Assembly: GCF_000745265.1 (NCBI RefSeq)
Contig: NZ_JQNN01000001.1
Location: 1,116,001 to 1,180,000, forward strand
From: Massilia sp. 9096
GTDB lineage: Bacteria > Pseudomonadota > Gammaproteobacteria > Burkholderiales > Burkholderiaceae_D
Direction: 5' to 3'
Length of the DNA stretch: 64,000 nucleotides
The translations under genes were made by a program, and so were the position numbers. Shown here piece by piece: positions 25,652 to 34,185 of the stretch; within the stretch, counting starts at the first letter, position 1, and each line of letters opens with the position of its first letter. The notes under the pieces were generated by a model. That model saw only the letters and a program-made list of their open reading frames with translations, ran no database searches and was not told the DNA's origin.

Positions 25652-26629
25652 ATGAATCCACGTTTTCGCATGGCCGGCCTGGCGCTGGCAACCGTGCTGG
25701 CCGCTGCGCTCGGAGGCGCGCACGCCCAGGATGCCAAGCCGCTGCCGGCCTTCAAGGGCAGTTGGCCGGGCGCGCCCAAGCCGCAGGAATGGACCCCGGC
25801 GGTGGTGTCGATGCCGCCCGCCAGCGCGGTGCCGGCCTCGCCCCAGCGCGGCGGCCGCGGCCCGCAGATGCACCACGTGCTGGTCCTGGGCGGCACGCAC
25901 GGCTGGCACCACGACTCGATCCCGAGCGGGATGGCGGCGGTGTTCAACTGGGGCCGCGCCACCCACCTGTGGGAAAGCGAACTGCGCACCGAGTTCAGCC
26001 TGGTCAATGGCGGCGGCGGCAAGCCGATGAACTCGGGCTTCCAGCCGCAGGGCCTGCACGACTTCGACGCCATCGTCGTGGTCAGCGCGACCGGCGACTG
26101 GGGCCTGGACGCGAGCCAGAAGGCGGCGCTGCTCGATTACGTGCGCGGCGGCGGCGGCCTGGTCGTGATGCATGGCGGCCTGGACGGCAACCATGGCTGG
26201 AAGGAGTACATCGACATGATCGGCGGCGAATTCGTCGCGCACCCGTTCAACACCAGCACCTGGCCGCTGTTCCCGTTCCCGCTGCTGAACGAAAACCCGA
26301 ACACGCCGATGACGTCAAACCTGCCGCACCAGTTCATCAAGCAGGACGAGATCTACGTGGTGCGCAACTTCTCGCGCGAGGACACCGACGTCCTGCTCAG
26401 CATCGACCGCGACGCCTTCGACATGCGCCCGTCCCAGATCTGGCTGCCGCCGGACCACGACGTGCCGGTCGCCTGGATCAAGAATTATGGCAAGGGCAGG
26501 GTGTTCGCCTCGAGTATCGGCCACGCCAGCGAAGCGTTCGACGACCCGGACGTCGCGCGCATGTACACGCAGGCGATCGAGTGGGCGATGCACCTGGTAG
26601 GGCCGGAGCCCCGGCCGCACAAGCGCTGA
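25652..26629 (+). CDS. secreted ThuA-like domain protein
   Basis: The 325-residue product has a signal peptide (MNPRFRMAGLALATVLAAAL ending near AHA-QD), then a Pro-rich linker and a ThuA-like (class I glutamine amidotransferase fold) domain from about residue 75: VLVLGGTHGWHHDSIPSGM, VVVSATGDWGLDASQKAALLDYVRGGGGLVVMHGG and VAWIKNYGKGRVFASSIGHA. ThuA domains occur in sugar-utilisation proteins, but a reaction is not established. The ATG at 25652 has an AGGAG just upstream. It is divergent from the acyltransferase and converges on serB with a 27-base gap. Confidence 0.86.
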   Translation: MNPRFRMAGLALATVLAAALGGAHAQDAKPLPAFKGSWPGAPKPQEWTPAVVSMPPASAVPASPQRGGRGPQMHHVLVLGGTHGWHHDSIPSGMAAVFNWGRATHLWESELRTEFSLVNGGGGKPMNSGFQPQGLHDFDAIVVVSATGDWGLDASQKAALLDYVRGGGGLVVMHGGLDGNHGWKEYIDMIGGEFVAHPFNTSTWPLFPFPLLNENPNTPMTSNLPHQFIKQDEIYVVRNFSREDTDVLLSIDRDAFDMRPSQIWLPPDHDVPVAWIKNYGKGRVFASSIGHASEAFDDPDVARMYTQAIEWAMHLVGPEPRPHKR

Positions 26630-26656
26630 CGCGCAGGTGAGATCCAGGTGCGCGAC

Positions 26657-27505
26657 TCAGGCCAGGATGGCCAGCAAGCCATCCAGCCCGCTGAAGTTGA
26701 GCGCGACGTCGGCCTGGGCGCGCACCACCGGCTTGGCGCGGAACGCCACCGACAGCCCGGCCACGCTCATCATCCCGAGGTCGTTTGCGCCGTCGCCCAT
26801 GACGATGGCCTGGCGGGTATCGATGCCGAGCTGCGCGCACACGCGCTCGACGGTGCGGCGCTTTTCCTCGGCGTCGACGATGCCGCCGACCACGCGCCCG
26901 GTGAGCTTGCCGTCCTGCGCTTCGAGCAGGTTGGCGTGGGTGAAGTCCAGGTCCAGGCGGGTTTTCAGGCGCTCGGTGAAGAAGGTGAAGCCGCCCGAGA
27001 CCAGCAGCGTCTTCAAGCCCGCCGCCTGCGCGCTTTGCAGCATCGCCTCGCCGCCATCCGAGATGCGCAGGCGCTCCTCGTACACGCGTCCCAGCGCCTC
27101 GACCGGCAAGCCTTCCAGCAGCGCCACGCGGCGCGTCAGGCTCTCGGAAAAACCGAGCTCGCCGCGCATCGCCGCCTCGGTGATCGCGGCCACCTGCGGC
27201 TTGAGACCCTGCATGTCGGCGATCTCGTCGATGCATTCGATCGTGATCAGCGTCGAATCCATGTCCATCGCGACCAGCTTGAAGTCGGAAAGCAGGCGCC
27301 CGGCGTCGATGAAGGTGGCGTCGACGCCGGCGTCGAACGCGGCGGCTTCGACCTGCGCCTTCAAGTCCGGCGTGAAGTCGAAGCCGTCGGCGCGCAGCGC
27401 GCGCGCGTGGAGCATCGTGGACGATGCCGGCGCGGCCATTGCCGCAAGGCGTTCGAGCGTGGCCTGGTCGGCCTGCGGGCCCTGCAGGATCAGTTTCATG
27501 GACAT
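26657..27505 (-). CDS. serB: phosphoserine phosphatase SerB
   Basis: SerB removes phosphate from L-phosphoserine, the last step of serine synthesis. The 282-residue product has the HAD nucleophile block AMDMDSTLI (D81, D83), LLVSGGFTFFTERL and the metal-binding VMGDGANDLGMM. The N-terminal region of about 75 residues is the ACT-like part usual in proteobacterial SerB. It lies 36 bases downstream of mfd on the same strand. Confidence 0.96.
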   Translation of the reverse strand: MSMKLILQGPQADQATLERLAAMAAPASSTMLHARALRADGFDFTPDLKAQVEAAAFDAGVDATFIDAGRLLSDFKLVAMDMDSTLITIECIDEIADMQGLKPQVAAITEAAMRGELGFSESLTRRVALLEGLPVEALGRVYEERLRISDGGEAMLQSAQAAGLKTLLVSGGFTFFTERLKTRLDLDFTHANLLEAQDGKLTGRVVGGIVDAEEKRRTVERVCAQLGIDTRQAIVMGDGANDLGMMSVAGLSVAFRAKPVVRAQADVALNFSGLDGLLAILA

Positions 27506-27541
27506 GGCAATCTTCTTGGTCTCGTTATTGTTATGGTTGCG

Positions 27542-30500
27542 CTAAGCGAGCAGCTGGCGGATGGTCTGCTTGACCTGGTTCACGCGCGCCTGCAGGTCCG
27601 GCATGCTGGCTGAAATGCGCAGCTTGTCCTGGCCGGCCAGCTTGATCTGGCGGTTCTTCTGGATCAGCGTGATGATCTTGATCGGATCGATCGGCGGCTT
27701 TTCCATGAACTGCATGTTGGCCGCCTCCGCGTGGGCGTCGATCTTGACGATGCCGACGCCCTTGGCCAGGATGCGCAGGCGGTGCGTCTCGATCAGCGCC
27801 TTGACCGGCTCCGGCAGCTTGCCGAAGCGGTCGATCAGCTCTTCCTGGATGTCGTCGATGCGGTCCTGGGTCTCGCAGTTGGCCAGCCGCTTGTAGATCG
27901 ACAGGCGCTCGTGCACGTCGCCGCAGAAATCCGCAGGCAGCAGGGCCGGCACGTGCAGGTTGATCTCGGTGGTCGAGGACAGCGGCGCGGCCAGGTCCGG
28001 CTCGCGTCCGGCTTTCAGGGCTTTTACCGCTTCGTTGAGCATGTCGGAGTACAGCTGGAAACCGACTTCCAGCATCTCGCCCGACTGGTTCTCGCCCAGC
28101 ACCTCGCCGGCGCCGCGGATCTCGAGGTCGTGCATGGCCAGATAGAAGCCGCTGCCCAGTTCCTCCATCTGCTGGATCGCGTCCAGCCTGCGCTGCGCCT
28201 GCTTGGTGAGATTGAGCGCATCGTTGACCAGCAGGTAGGCATAGGCCTGGTGGTGCGAACGGCCGACGCGCCCGCGCAGCTGGTGCAGCTGGGCCAGGCC
28301 GAACTTGTCGGCGCGGTGCATGATGATGGTGTTCGCGGTCGGCACGTCGATGCCGGTCTCGATGATGGTCGTGCACAGCAGGATGTTGTAGCGCTGCTGG
28401 ACGAAATCGCGCATCACCTTTTCCAGCTCGCGCTCGTGCATCTGGCCGTGCGCCACGCCGATGCGCGCTTCCGGCAGCAGCTCGCGCAGCATCGCCAGGC
28501 GGTTATCGATCGTGTCGACTTCGTTGTGCAGGAAGTAGATCTGGCCGCCGCGCTTGAGTTCGCGCAGGCAGGCTTCGCGGATGGTCGAGCCGTCCTCGCT
28601 GCGGACAAAAGTCTTGATCGCCAGGCGCTTTTGCGGCGCGGTGGCGATGACGGAAAAGTCGCGCAAGCCTTCCAGCGCCATGCCGAGCGTGCGCGGGATC
28701 GGGGTCGCGGTCAGGGTCAGCACGTCGACCTCGGCGCGCAGGGCTTTCAGCGCTTCCTTCTGGCGCACGCCGAAGCGGTGCTCCTCGTCGATGATGACCA
28801 GCCCCAGGCGCGTGAACTTGACGTCCGGCGACAAGAGTTTGTGCGTGCCGATCACGATGTCGACGGTGCCGTCGGCCATGCCCTTGATCGCGTTGTTGAT
28901 CTCCTTGCCGGTGCGGAAGCGCGACAGCTCGGCGATGCGCACCGGCCAGTCGGCGAAGCGGTCGCTGAAGGTTTGCGCGTGCTGCTCGGCCAGCAGCGTG
29001 GTCGGCGCCAGGATCGCCACCTGCTTGCCGCCCATGACGGCGATGAAGGCGGCGCGCAGGGCGACCTCGGTCTTGCCGAAGCCGACGTCGCCGCACACCA
29101 GGCGGTCCATCGGGCGGCCCGAGGTCATGTCCTTGATCACGTTGCTGATCGCCTCGGCCTGGTCGGGCGTCTCGTCGAAGCCGAAGCTCTGGGCGAAGTT
29201 CTCGTAATCGGTGCTCGAATATTCGAAGGAATGGCCCTGGCGCGCGGCGCGGCGCGCGTACAGGTTGAGCAGCTCGGCGGCGGTGTCGCGCACCTGTTCC
29301 GCGGCTTTTCGCTTGGCCTTGTCCCACTGGCCGGAACCGAGGGTGTGCAGCGGCGCGTCTTCGGGCGAGGCGCCCGAATAGCGCGAGATCACGTGCAGCT
29401 GCGAGACCGGCACGTAGAGTTTGGTTTCTTTAGCGTACTCGAGGTGCAGGAACTCGGCATCGCCTTCGCCCAGGTCCATGCTGATCAGGCCCATGTAGCG
29501 GCCGATGCCGTGGTTGATGTGCACGACCGGATCGCCGACCTTCAGCTCGGACAAGTCGCGCACCATCGACTCGACCTGCGAGCTGGCTTCCTGTTTCTTC
29601 TTGCCGGCGCGGCGGCCGCTGCCGGCGTACAGCTCGGTCTCGGTGATGAAGACCAGGTGGCCGCACTTGGCGTCCATCAGCTCGAACCCGGCCTGCAGCG
29701 GCGCCACGCCGAGCATCGTCCTGGCATTCGACGCGCACAGCGCGGGGTAGCCCTCAACGGCGGCCAGCTCCAGCTTGTATTCGTTGAAGTACTGCTGCAG
29801 CGTCTCGCGCCGGCCGGGCGAATCGGCGCAGATCATCACCTTGGCGTCGGTGTGGGCCAAAAAGGCGCGCAGGCTGGCCAGCGGGTCGTCCAGGCGGCGG
29901 TTGACGGCGATGTCGGGGATCGGCGCGGACAGCTCCGATGCCCCCACATCGGCGTCCTTGGCGATGGCCCAGCGTGCGTGCGGCTTGGCGCAGGTGAAGA
30001 AGGCCTCGCTCGACAAGAAGATTTCCTTCGGCTCGAGCAGCGGGCGTTCGCGGTCGGCCTTGAGGAATTTGTAGCGCGACTCGGTGTCCTGCCAGAAGCG
30101 CCCGATCGCGCCTTCGATGTCGCCGACCAGGGCCAGGCTGGCCTCTTGCGGCAGGTAGTCGAACAGGGTCGCGGTCTCCTCGAAGAACAGCGGCAGGTAA
30201 TACTCGATGCCGGCCGAGGCGATGCCGTTGCCGATGTCCTTGTAGGCCGGCGAGCGGGTCGGGTCGCCCTCGAAGCGCTCGCGCCAGCGCCCGCGAAAAG
30301 CGGTCCGCGCCGCCTCGTCCATCGGGAACTCGCGGCCCGGCAGCAGGCGCACTTCCTTGACCGGATACAGCGAGCGCTGGGTGTCGGCGTCGAAGGTCCG
30401 GATGGTTTCGATCTCGTCGCCGAACAGGTCGAGGCGGTAGGGCAGCGCCGAACCCATCGGGAACAAATCGATCAGGCCGCCGCGCACCGAGTACTCGCCC

Positions 30501-30988
30501 GGCGACATCACCTGCGACACGTGGCTGTAGCCGGCCAGGGTCAGCTGGGCCTTGAGCTTGCCTTCGTCGAGCGTCTCGCCCTGGCGGAAAAAGAAAGTGT
30601 AGGCGGCCAGGAAGGACGGCGGCGCCAGGCGCACCAGCGCCGTGGTGGCCGGCACGACCAGCACGTCGCACTGGCCATTGCGGATCTCGTGCAGCGTGGC
30701 CAGGCGCTCGGACACCAGGTCCTGGTGCGGAGAAAACGCGTCGTAAGGCAGGGTTTCCCAGTCCGGCAGCAGGTGGCAGGCCAGCTTGCCGTCGGCGAAC
30801 CAGGGGATTTCGTCGAGCAGGCGCTGGCCGTCGCTGGCGTTGGCGACCACGACGGTGAGCATCCGGCCCTTCTGTTTCAGGGCCAGCGCCGCTTGTGCGA
30901 GCGCATAGGCATCGGCGGAGCCGTGCAGTTGCGGCAGCGCGAAGCGTTGTCCGGATTTGGGGAGGTGTTGTATGAGGTCGAAAGGCAT
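27542..30988 (-). CDS. mfd: transcription-repair coupling factor Mfd
   Basis: Mfd displaces stalled RNA polymerase and recruits UvrA to lesions. The 1148-residue product starts MPFDLIQHLPKSGQR; an upstream start is dismissed because it lacks conserved sequence. Order: UvrB-homology region (to about 330), RNA polymerase-interacting domain (GDPVVHINHGIGRYMGL, about 500), helicase motor with Walker A GDVGFGKTE (about 630) and DEEH box (about 733), TRG motif region after RGRVGRSHHQAYAYLL, and a C-terminal regulatory domain. Length matches E. coli (1148). serB follows in the same direction. Confidence 0.97.
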   Translation of the reverse strand: MPFDLIQHLPKSGQRFALPQLHGSADAYALAQAALALKQKGRMLTVVVANASDGQRLLDEIPWFADGKLACHLLPDWETLPYDAFSPHQDLVSERLATLHEIRNGQCDVLVVPATTALVRLAPPSFLAAYTFFFRQGETLDEGKLKAQLTLAGYSHVSQVMSPGEYSVRGGLIDLFPMGSALPYRLDLFGDEIETIRTFDADTQRSLYPVKEVRLLPGREFPMDEAARTAFRGRWRERFEGDPTRSPAYKDIGNGIASAGIEYYLPLFFEETATLFDYLPQEASLALVGDIEGAIGRFWQDTESRYKFLKADRERPLLEPKEIFLSSEAFFTCAKPHARWAIAKDADVGASELSAPIPDIAVNRRLDDPLASLRAFLAHTDAKVMICADSPGRRETLQQYFNEYKLELAAVEGYPALCASNARTMLGVAPLQAGFELMDAKCGHLVFITETELYAGSGRRAGKKKQEASSQVESMVRDLSELKVGDPVVHINHGIGRYMGLISMDLGEGDAEFLHLEYAKETKLYVPVSQLHVISRYSGASPEDAPLHTLGSGQWDKAKRKAAEQVRDTAAELLNLYARRAARQGHSFEYSSTDYENFAQSFGFDETPDQAEAISNVIKDMTSGRPMDRLVCGDVGFGKTEVALRAAFIAVMGGKQVAILAPTTLLAEQHAQTFSDRFADWPVRIAELSRFRTGKEINNAIKGMADGTVDIVIGTHKLLSPDVKFTRLGLVIIDEEHRFGVRQKEALKALRAEVDVLTLTATPIPRTLGMALEGLRDFSVIATAPQKRLAIKTFVRSEDGSTIREACLRELKRGGQIYFLHNEVDTIDNRLAMLRELLPEARIGVAHGQMHERELEKVMRDFVQQRYNILLCTTIIETGIDVPTANTIIMHRADKFGLAQLHQLRGRVGRSHHQAYAYLLVNDALNLTKQAQRRLDAIQQMEELGSGFYLAMHDLEIRGAGEVLGENQSGEMLEVGFQLYSDMLNEAVKALKAGREPDLAAPLSSTTEINLHVPALLPADFCGDVHERLSIYKRLANCETQDRIDDIQEELIDRFGKLPEPVKALIETHRLRILAKGVGIVKIDAHAEAANMQFMEKPPIDPIKIITLIQKNRQIKLAGQDKLRISASMPDLQARVNQVKQTIRQLLA

Positions 30989-31102
30989 TGACGCGTGCAG
31001 TCCACGATCGGCGAAACGAAGCCTCATTATAGTCGAACAGTGATGCCGCCCGCTGGCGTGCGCCCGGCCGGCGCGGCCTTGGCCGCAGCGCCGCGCCGGC
31101 CC

Positions 31103-32122
31103 TCAGGCGGGATCGGGCGCGAGGCGCTCGAACACCTGCGCGGCATGCGCGTCCAGGCCGGCCAGCGGCGCCGCATCCGCGGCCAGTACGCCGTGATCGA
31201 ACAGCAGGCGCAGCCGGGCCAGGCGGTCGGCCTGGGCGAGGGCTTGGGCCAGCGGTGTGGCCGGCTCGTCTTCGTGGCCGGCCTGCAGGATGGCGGCGGC
31301 GATCGGCGGCGGCAGCTCCCAGTGCAGCGCGATGCGGGCCGACAGCCGGCGCGCGCCGGGGGCGAGCGTGTCCAGCAGCGCCGGATCGGGGCCGGGGCCG
31401 CCGGTGCTTGCCTCCAGGCGGTCGAGCAGGCGCAGCGCGACCACCAGGCCGACGTCGATCATCAGGCCGGCCAGGTAACCCTCGAACGGGTCGGCGCCCA
31501 GGCGCGGCGCCAGCAGGGCGCAAGCGCGCGCGCAGCGCTCGGAATGCTGCCACAGGCGCGGCGCGGCCGTGCGCGCGACGCGTCCGCTTGCCACGCCCAT
31601 CACCGGGCGGAACGCGACCCGCGCCAGCAGCATGCGCAAGCCGTTCTGGCCGAGCACCAGGATCGCCGCATCGACCGTGCGCACCGGCTTGGCCTGGCGG
31701 TACAGGGGGCCGTTGGCTTCGCGGATGACTTCGGCGACCAGCACCGCGTCCTGGGTCACCTGGCGCGCCAGCTCGGCGCCGGACACGCCTTCCTGGCGCA
31801 GGCTGCGCAGCAGGCGCGGAATGACCTCGGGTACGCGCGGGACCAGGTCGGCGGCGTCGCCGGGCGCGCGCGCCAGGCGCGCCAGCTCGTCCAGCACCAG
31901 GCCGGCCGCCGCCGGGGTCTCGGCTTGGCTGGCGGCGCTGGCCGTCGGGGCATCGCACAGCCAGCGCCAGAACGGCAGGCCGGCGGGGTCCTCGGCGCCG
32001 CTGGCCGAGTGCGCAGTGGCGGCAGCGGCGGCGCCAGGGGCGGCGGCCGGTTCCGGCGCGGGCGCGGGCGTGGGTGCGGGCTCGCCGGCGCCGCCGAGCA
32101 GGCGCGCAATCCAGTTCTTCAT
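31103..32122 (-). CDS. HDOD-domain signalling protein
   Basis: The 339-residue product has a Pro/Ala-rich leader (residues about 12-45) and then a HDOD domain: IPRLLRSLRQEGVSGAELARQVTQDAVLVAEVIREANGPLYR, VDAAILVLGQNGLRMLLARVAF and WQHSERCARACALLAP. HDOD proteins are non-catalytic HD relatives linked to signal transduction and motility regulation. The GTCATCATG-like start at 32122 fits the conserved N-terminus; an upstream ORF extension has no support. The IS element is inserted 115 bases upstream of its start, so its promoter region may be separated from upstream sequence. Confidence 0.85.
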   Translation of the reverse strand: MKNWIARLLGGAGEPAPTPAPAPEPAAAPGAAAAATAHSASGAEDPAGLPFWRWLCDAPTASAASQAETPAAAGLVLDELARLARAPGDAADLVPRVPEVIPRLLRSLRQEGVSGAELARQVTQDAVLVAEVIREANGPLYRQAKPVRTVDAAILVLGQNGLRMLLARVAFRPVMGVASGRVARTAAPRLWQHSERCARACALLAPRLGADPFEGYLAGLMIDVGLVVALRLLDRLEASTGGPGPDPALLDTLAPGARRLSARIALHWELPPPIAAAILQAGHEDEPATPLAQALAQADRLARLRLLFDHGVLAADAAPLAGLDAHAAQVFERLAPDPA

Positions 32123-32237
32123 CGTGGTCCGCCGGGCCGAGTCATCATGCGCGCATTGTACCCCTTGCGTCTGCGGCGGAACGGGCAGGGGCGGCGTGAA
32201 AAGCGCAGTGAACAGCGCGATGGAAGACGAATAAAAA

Positions 32238-33313
32238 GGCTGTGTTCGCGTTAAGTCGACGTTTGCACCTGCCTTGACTAAGCTTGACGTACCGCAGCAC
32301 ACAGCCATTGCGCAGGTGTCTTCAGCTCGTGCCCATCCAGCAGCCGCTGCCAGCCAGAATAGTTCGCCAGGTAACGGCTGGCGACACCTTTGAAGCGCAT
32401 TAGCCAGCTTTTGAAACGGCTGTGCCAGCCATTGACGTTCTGGAGATGGATCGCGCCGTGTGCACGCCGGCCTGCGCGCAGGTTGACGGGCGCGTGCGTG
32501 ATCCCTGTCTCGGCGGCGAAGCGGGCATACGCTGCTGCACTGTCGCTGATCAAGAGCACGTCGGGAGAAAGCACGGGTGTCAGGCGCGAGCGCAATTGTG
32601 CTGCCGTCACGGGACCGCGGCCGGTATGAAAGTCCAGCGTCAGGCCGTTGCGATCGCGCACCACCAGCAGGCAGTCGTGCTCGCGGTTGATGCCGCGCCG
32701 GCTGGCCGCGCCGCCGCGTCGCCGGGACGGGCGCGTCAACTGGCGCGCGCCCTTTTGCGATTCGAGGCGATAGGTCTCGTCGGCTTCGACGATCGCCGAC
32801 AACGTCGACGGACGATGGTGCGCAGCGCCCGGTCCGAACCGGTGGCGCCAGCGAAAACTCGTGGTTCGGTGCACGCCGGTGTCGCGCGCGGCCTGGCGTA
32901 CGGTACGCGACTCGAGCATGCACTGAAGATAGGGCAGCCAGCGTTCGCGCTTGCGCAGCCGTGCCAGCGGTGTGCCGGTCAGGGCATTGAAAGAGCGGGC
33001 ACAGCCGAGGCAGCGAAACCGTTGCAAGCCGCTGGCGCGGCCGCAGCGCTGCAGCCGCATGCCGCTGCAATGCGGACAGGGCCGGCCTGCCGCGGCCGCT
33101 TCGACCAGCGCCAGGCACTCGGTCGGGTCGCGGATGCCGGCGATCCAGGCGCGCAATTGCGCCAGCTCGCTGCCGGATAATGTTGCGCCAGAAAGCAGGG
33201 CGAACAATTCGCTGAAGGTGGGTCGTTGCATCGTCACTCCCGATGGGCTAACTCGACAATGCGTAAGACTTCGACAACGCTGTTTGGTTCACTTAACTAA
33301 CGCGAACACAGCC
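32238..33313 (-). mobile_element. IS1595-family (ISXO2-like) insertion sequence, 1076 bp
   Basis: The element is bounded by inverted repeats whose outer 16 bases are identical (GGCTGTGTTCGCGTTA at 32238-32253 and its complement at 33298-33313); inside that the arms diverge by a small insertion. One intact transposase gene fills it on the minus strand. The ends, single ORF with a zinc-ribbon N-terminus and 8-bp duplication fit IS1595. The intact ORF and perfect duplication suggest recent insertion. No passenger genes are present. Confidence 0.95.
32278..33237 (-). CDS. IS1595-family transposase
   Basis: The 319-residue protein has an N-terminal zinc ribbon (CPHCSGMRLQRCGRASGLQRFRCLGC, about residues 54-79) that binds the element ends, an HTH-like segment (RTVRQAARDTGVHRTTSFRWRHRF), and an ISXO2-type catalytic domain with IVEADETY and LLISDSAAAY acidic residues and a C-terminal HLQNVNGWHSRFKSWL block giving the N-H partners. 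The frame is intact. It is the only gene in the element. Confidence 0.94.
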   Translation of the reverse strand: MTMQRPTFSELFALLSGATLSGSELAQLRAWIAGIRDPTECLALVEAAAAGRPCPHCSGMRLQRCGRASGLQRFRCLGCARSFNALTGTPLARLRKRERWLPYLQCMLESRTVRQAARDTGVHRTTSFRWRHRFGPGAAHHRPSTLSAIVEADETYRLESQKGARQLTRPSRRRGGAASRRGINREHDCLLVVRDRNGLTLDFHTGRGPVTAAQLRSRLTPVLSPDVLLISDSAAAYARFAAETGITHAPVNLRAGRRAHGAIHLQNVNGWHSRFKSWLMRFKGVASRYLANYSGWQRLLDGHELKTPAQWLCAAVRQA

Positions 33314-33368
33314 AATAAAAAGCGGCAGGCGGACGGCGCACCCGGTGGGTGGCGCGTCCGCCTGCCGC
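33314..33368 (-). terminator. terminator of the lipoprotein pair, target of the IS insertion
   Basis: A very strong hairpin (arms GCGGCAGGCGGAC at 33322-33334 and its complement at 33356-33368, with inner GCGC and ACCC/GGGT pairs) is followed on the minus strand by UUUUUAUU (33314-33321), which is exactly the duplicated target. It terminates the two Ser/Gly/Thr-rich lipoprotein genes; its function was kept by the duplication. Confidence 0.85.
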
Positions 33369-33410
33369 ACGCCGGGCGAACCCGGCGGTGTGTACTGGCC
33401 GGAACCGGGA

Positions 33411-33734
33411 TCAGTGGCCGGTGCTGCTGGTACCGGTGCTGTTGCCCGAGGTGTCGGTCGAGCCGGTGGCCGAGGTGCCGGTGCTCGAGCCGCTCGCGCC
33501 GGCGCTGCCGCCCGTGGTGGCGCCGGTGCTGGTGGTGCCGCCCGAGCTGACGCTGCTCGAGCCGGTGCCGGTGCCGGTGGCGCCGCTGGTGGTCGAGCCG
33601 GCGCCCGAGCTGCCGGACGACATGCTCGAGCTGTCGCCGCTGCTGCCGCTGCCCATGTCGCTGCCGGTGGAGCTGCAGGCCGCCAGGCTGATGGCCATCA
33701 GGCCGCCGATGAGGATGCTTTGATAGGTCTTCAT
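33411..33734 (-). CDS. Ser/Gly/Thr-rich lipoprotein (second of a tandem pair)
   Basis: A 107-residue lipoprotein: MKTYQSILIGGLMAISLAAC (lipobox LAAC, C20), then about 87 residues made almost entirely of Ser, Gly, Thr and Ala with a few Asp. Such composition implies an unstructured, exposed tail; no domain is recognisable. It is paralogous to the gene 15 bases upstream: both begin MKTYQS and share lipobox CSST. A strong terminator follows. Function is unknown; possibilities are surface coating or stress-linked protein, which cannot be told apart here. Confidence 0.78.
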   Translation of the reverse strand: MKTYQSILIGGLMAISLAACSSTGSDMGSGSSGDSSSMSSGSSGAGSTTSGATGTGTGSSSVSSGGTTSTGATTGGSAGASGSSTGTSATGSTDTSGNSTGTSSTGH

Positions 33735-33749
33735 GATCGATCTCCTGAT

Positions 33750-34037
33750 TTATTTGCCGTTGGTGGCGCCGGTGGTCGAGGCGCCGGTGCTGGTGCTGCC
33801 GCTCATGCCCGAGGTGTCGGTGGTGCCGGTCGACGACATGCCCGAATTCGAACCGGTCGAACCGGTCGAGCCCGAACCGCCGCTGGTGGCGCCGCCGCCG
33901 GTCGGCGAGTTGCCGTGCGCCGACATCGGCGAGGTGTTGTCTGCTGCGCTGCTGGTGGTGCCGCCATCGGTGGAGCTGCAGGCGGCCAGGCTCATTGCCA
34001 TCAGCGCGCCGATCATTACGCTTTGATAAGTCTTCAT
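33750..34037 (-). CDS. Ser/Gly/Thr-rich lipoprotein (first of a tandem pair)
   Basis: A 95-residue lipoprotein starting at the ATG at 34037 (GGAG eight bases upstream); the frame extends to 34076 but the extra residues are hydrophilic and lack a signal. Signal MKTYQSVMIGALMAMSLAAC (C20) is followed by a low-complexity Ser/Gly/Thr tail with a few Asn, Met and Asp (PTGGGATSGGSGSTGSTG). It is the upstream partner of a closely related gene, pointing to tandem duplication. A perfect palindrome lies just upstream of the start. Confidence 0.76.
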   Translation of the reverse strand: MKTYQSVMIGALMAMSLAACSSTDGGTTSSAADNTSPMSAHGNSPTGGGATSGGSGSTGSTGSNSGMSSTGTTDTSGMSGSTSTGASTTGATNGK

Positions 34038-34062
34038 GATGCTCTCCTGTTTTGATTCACGT

Positions 34063-34075
34063 TGCCATGATGGCA
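34063..34075. promoter_or_regulatory. palindrome upstream of the lipoprotein pair
   Basis: TGCCATGATGGCA is a perfect 13-base inverted repeat with a one-base centre, 26 bases upstream of the lipoprotein start. Position and symmetry fit an operator for a dimeric regulator, but no regulator is identified. Confidence 0.3.
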
Positions 34076-34185
34076 CAGCGGCGCGTGTTCAAAATAGGAT
34101 GAGCCCGGGATGCCGTGTAGGAGACGACGCACATTCAGGAAGTAAGAACCTGCGCACAAATGCTTCCATCACGGCCGAGGCCCGC

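Larger units (their letters stand above)
32230..33321. repeat. 8-bp target-site duplication flanking the IS (AATAAAAA)
   Basis: AATAAAAA occurs at 32230-32237 immediately left of the element and again at 33314-33321 immediately right of it. The perfect 8-bp copy is the length expected for IS1595-family insertion. Coordinates cover both copies and the element between them. Confidence 0.95.

Noticed and set aside
27731..30991. A 1086-residue open frame on the plus strand opposite mfd
   Set aside because: It is a GC-rich antisense shadow of mfd, with Gln/Arg/Val/Ala/His-rich composition and no domains.
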